64,000 nucleotides of DNA. It comes from Giardia muris. Taxonomy: Eukaryota > Fornicata > Diplomonadida > Hexamitidae. Location: positions 1,984,001 to 2,048,000 of the forward strand of contig CM016925.1 of NCBI GenBank assembly GCA_006247105.1, given 5' to 3'. The notes below the pieces were generated by a model, which was not told the DNA's origin, made no database searches, and saw only the letters and a program-made list of their open reading frames with translations. Each line of letters begins with the position of its first letter. Position 1 is the first letter of the stretch. Positions 63,027 through 64,000 of the stretch are shown here, piece by piece. The position numbers and the translations under genes are program-made.

Positions 63027-64000
63027 CTATGAAGAGAGGCCGCTATGGGCGGGAATACTGAGATTCTTCACTACCAACCTGCCATCTTCCCGTGCCAGCA
63101 TTGCCGCAAGTTTCGAGCCTGGAGCCGGCTCGAAGATCTTTGCGAGCACCTCCGTGCCCTCAGCGATGATCTTCTCGTCGAAGACCTGCTGAGCATTGAT
63201 CCTCTCCACTGCAAGCTTGGCATTGTCCGCCGTGTCGAAGAACACGTTGATGTGGAACTTCTTTGGATCGATGTCGTCACGCTTCGGGGCAGATAAGCTC
63301 TGGAAGCCCTCGAGCTTCTGAAGGTACTCGCGATACTCATCCTCGCTCTTTCCGCGGACAAGCCCGTAGATAGATATGCTCTTCTTGGATTTGACATACT
63401 TGTTATTAGAGTTCAACAGTCTCGCCTTCGCCAGATACTTGCGCATGCCATCGCTCAAGCACGACATCGCCTCGATCTCCTTCCCGTACTCCGTCTCGAT
63501 GAGCTTGCTGGAAACTGCCCTGATGATGAGCTTGCGCATCACCGGGCTGCGAGCATCAATGGAACAGTTCATGTTCCCGCTGCCTTTCTGGCGAGGATCC
63601 GCTCTCAGATCCGACTTCTCTTTGTCCTGCTCAGACAGAGGCTCGAAGACGTCATTCTCTGTGAGCTTATTGATCTTGAGATCGGCAGCGGTGAGATTCT
63701 TGAGAGGAATCTCGTTGAGCTTGGACTTGAACTTGGGGTCGAACCTATCGATCTTCCATCCGATGTCCTCAATGCTATTCGATCCGAACTCGGCCTCTGT
63801 GATGGAAAGAACGCTGAGGATGTAGCTTTTGAGGTCTTCTTCCTTGAGGACGATGTTCTTGATCTCCTCAGCGCTGAGCTTGAGGTCTCTGAGATCAGTG
63901 TATGTGAAATTGAGATCTCTGGAGTTAAAGTCCTCGACGTCATAGCAGCTGAGGTCAGAGTCACTGAGCTTGGTGATCCTCTCGAAGATCCAGTCACGGA
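63027..64000 (-). CDS. Partial gene at right edge, charged helical protein, unknown
   Basis: The minus frame is open from base 64000 to TAG at 63027, giving the last 323 codons; the start is outside the window. The sequence is rich in Asp, Glu, Lys, Leu and Ile and reads like a real protein (DWIFERITKLSDSDLSCYD; LKNLTAADLKINKLTENDV; KKFHINVFFDTADNAKLAVE). The FHINVFFDTADNAKLAVERI stretch could be a strand-helix unit of an RRM-like fold, but this is weak. Codons such as CTC, ATC and GAG dominate. Not recognised. Confidence 0.7.
   Translation of the reverse strand, partial: RDWIFERITKLSDSDLSCYDVEDFNSRDLNFTYTDLRDLKLSAEEIKNIVLKEEDLKSYILSVLSITEAEFGSNSIEDIGWKIDRFDPKFKSKLNEIPLKNLTAADLKINKLTENDVFEPLSEQDKEKSDLRADPRQKGSGNMNCSIDARSPVMRKLIIRAVSSKLIETEYGKEIEAMSCLSDGMRKYLAKARLLNSNNKYVKSKKSISIYGLVRGKSEDEYREYLQKLEGFQSLSAPKRDDIDPKKFHINVFFDTADNAKLAVERINAQQVFDEKIIAEGTEVLAKIFEPAPGSKLAAMLAREDGRLVVKNLSIPAHSGLSS

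Noticed and set aside
62620..63061. Protein genes in the 289-bp gap on either strand
   Set aside because: The minus frame overlaps CenH3, the plus frame overlaps the right-edge gene, and neither has a good start context.

Overview
The window is a very compact, almost intron-free eukaryotic nuclear genome that I assign to Giardia (species not determined). Start codons follow short A-rich stretches (for example AAAAATG), intergenic gaps are often under 30 bp, and convergent genes overlap. NEK-like kinases and pseudokinases are abundant. TAA, TAG and TGA all act as stops, which argues against hexamitids that read TAR as Gln. A dynein heavy chain gene is broken exactly as Giardia split genes are: a GTATGT donor is followed by the 12-nt Giardia RNA 3'-processing motif TCCTTTACTCAA. 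About 42 genes are supported.

Layout. 0-11.4 kb: a pseudokinase cut by the left edge, two small proteins, a bacterial-type CoaBC fusion, a SAMHD1-like HD hydrolase, riboflavin kinase, a large TPR-like protein and a second pseudokinase. 11.5-13 kb: a small membrane protein and a signal peptide peptidase. 13-26 kb: three paralogues of a family I do not recognise; the middle one carries a 3.9-kb KIEEP/AEPAAEPEE minisatellite, and four 1-bp deletions split its frame. 26-36.4 kb: two unknown proteins, an ODAD4/TTC25-like docking protein, a giant pseudokinase, NME7, a coiled-coil protein whose stop codon lies inside tRNA-Glu(TTC). 36.4-45.2 kb (visibly more GC-rich): a NOP9-like Pumilio protein, a multipass membrane protein, two overlapping unknowns and the dynein fragment. 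45.2-64 kb: a degenerate transglutaminase-like protein, an RRM protein, a GSKIP-like protein, a type I membrane protein, an active AMPK/SNF1-like kinase, ADAT2-like deaminase, a pseudokinase, a TGS/uridine-kinase fusion, myotubularin, CAF1 deadenylase, an ASNSD1-like protein, an unknown protein, a CenH3-like histone and a partial gene at the right edge.

How genes relate. Three genes belong to the axoneme/microtubule system (dynein heavy chain, ODAD4-like, NME7). FMN made by riboflavin kinase is the usual prosthetic group of CoaC, encoded 2 kb away. As in other Giardia regions, genes are otherwise functionally mixed and there are no operons. Many neighbours are divergent pairs sharing 7-23 bp, so regulation must lie within or right beside the start codons.
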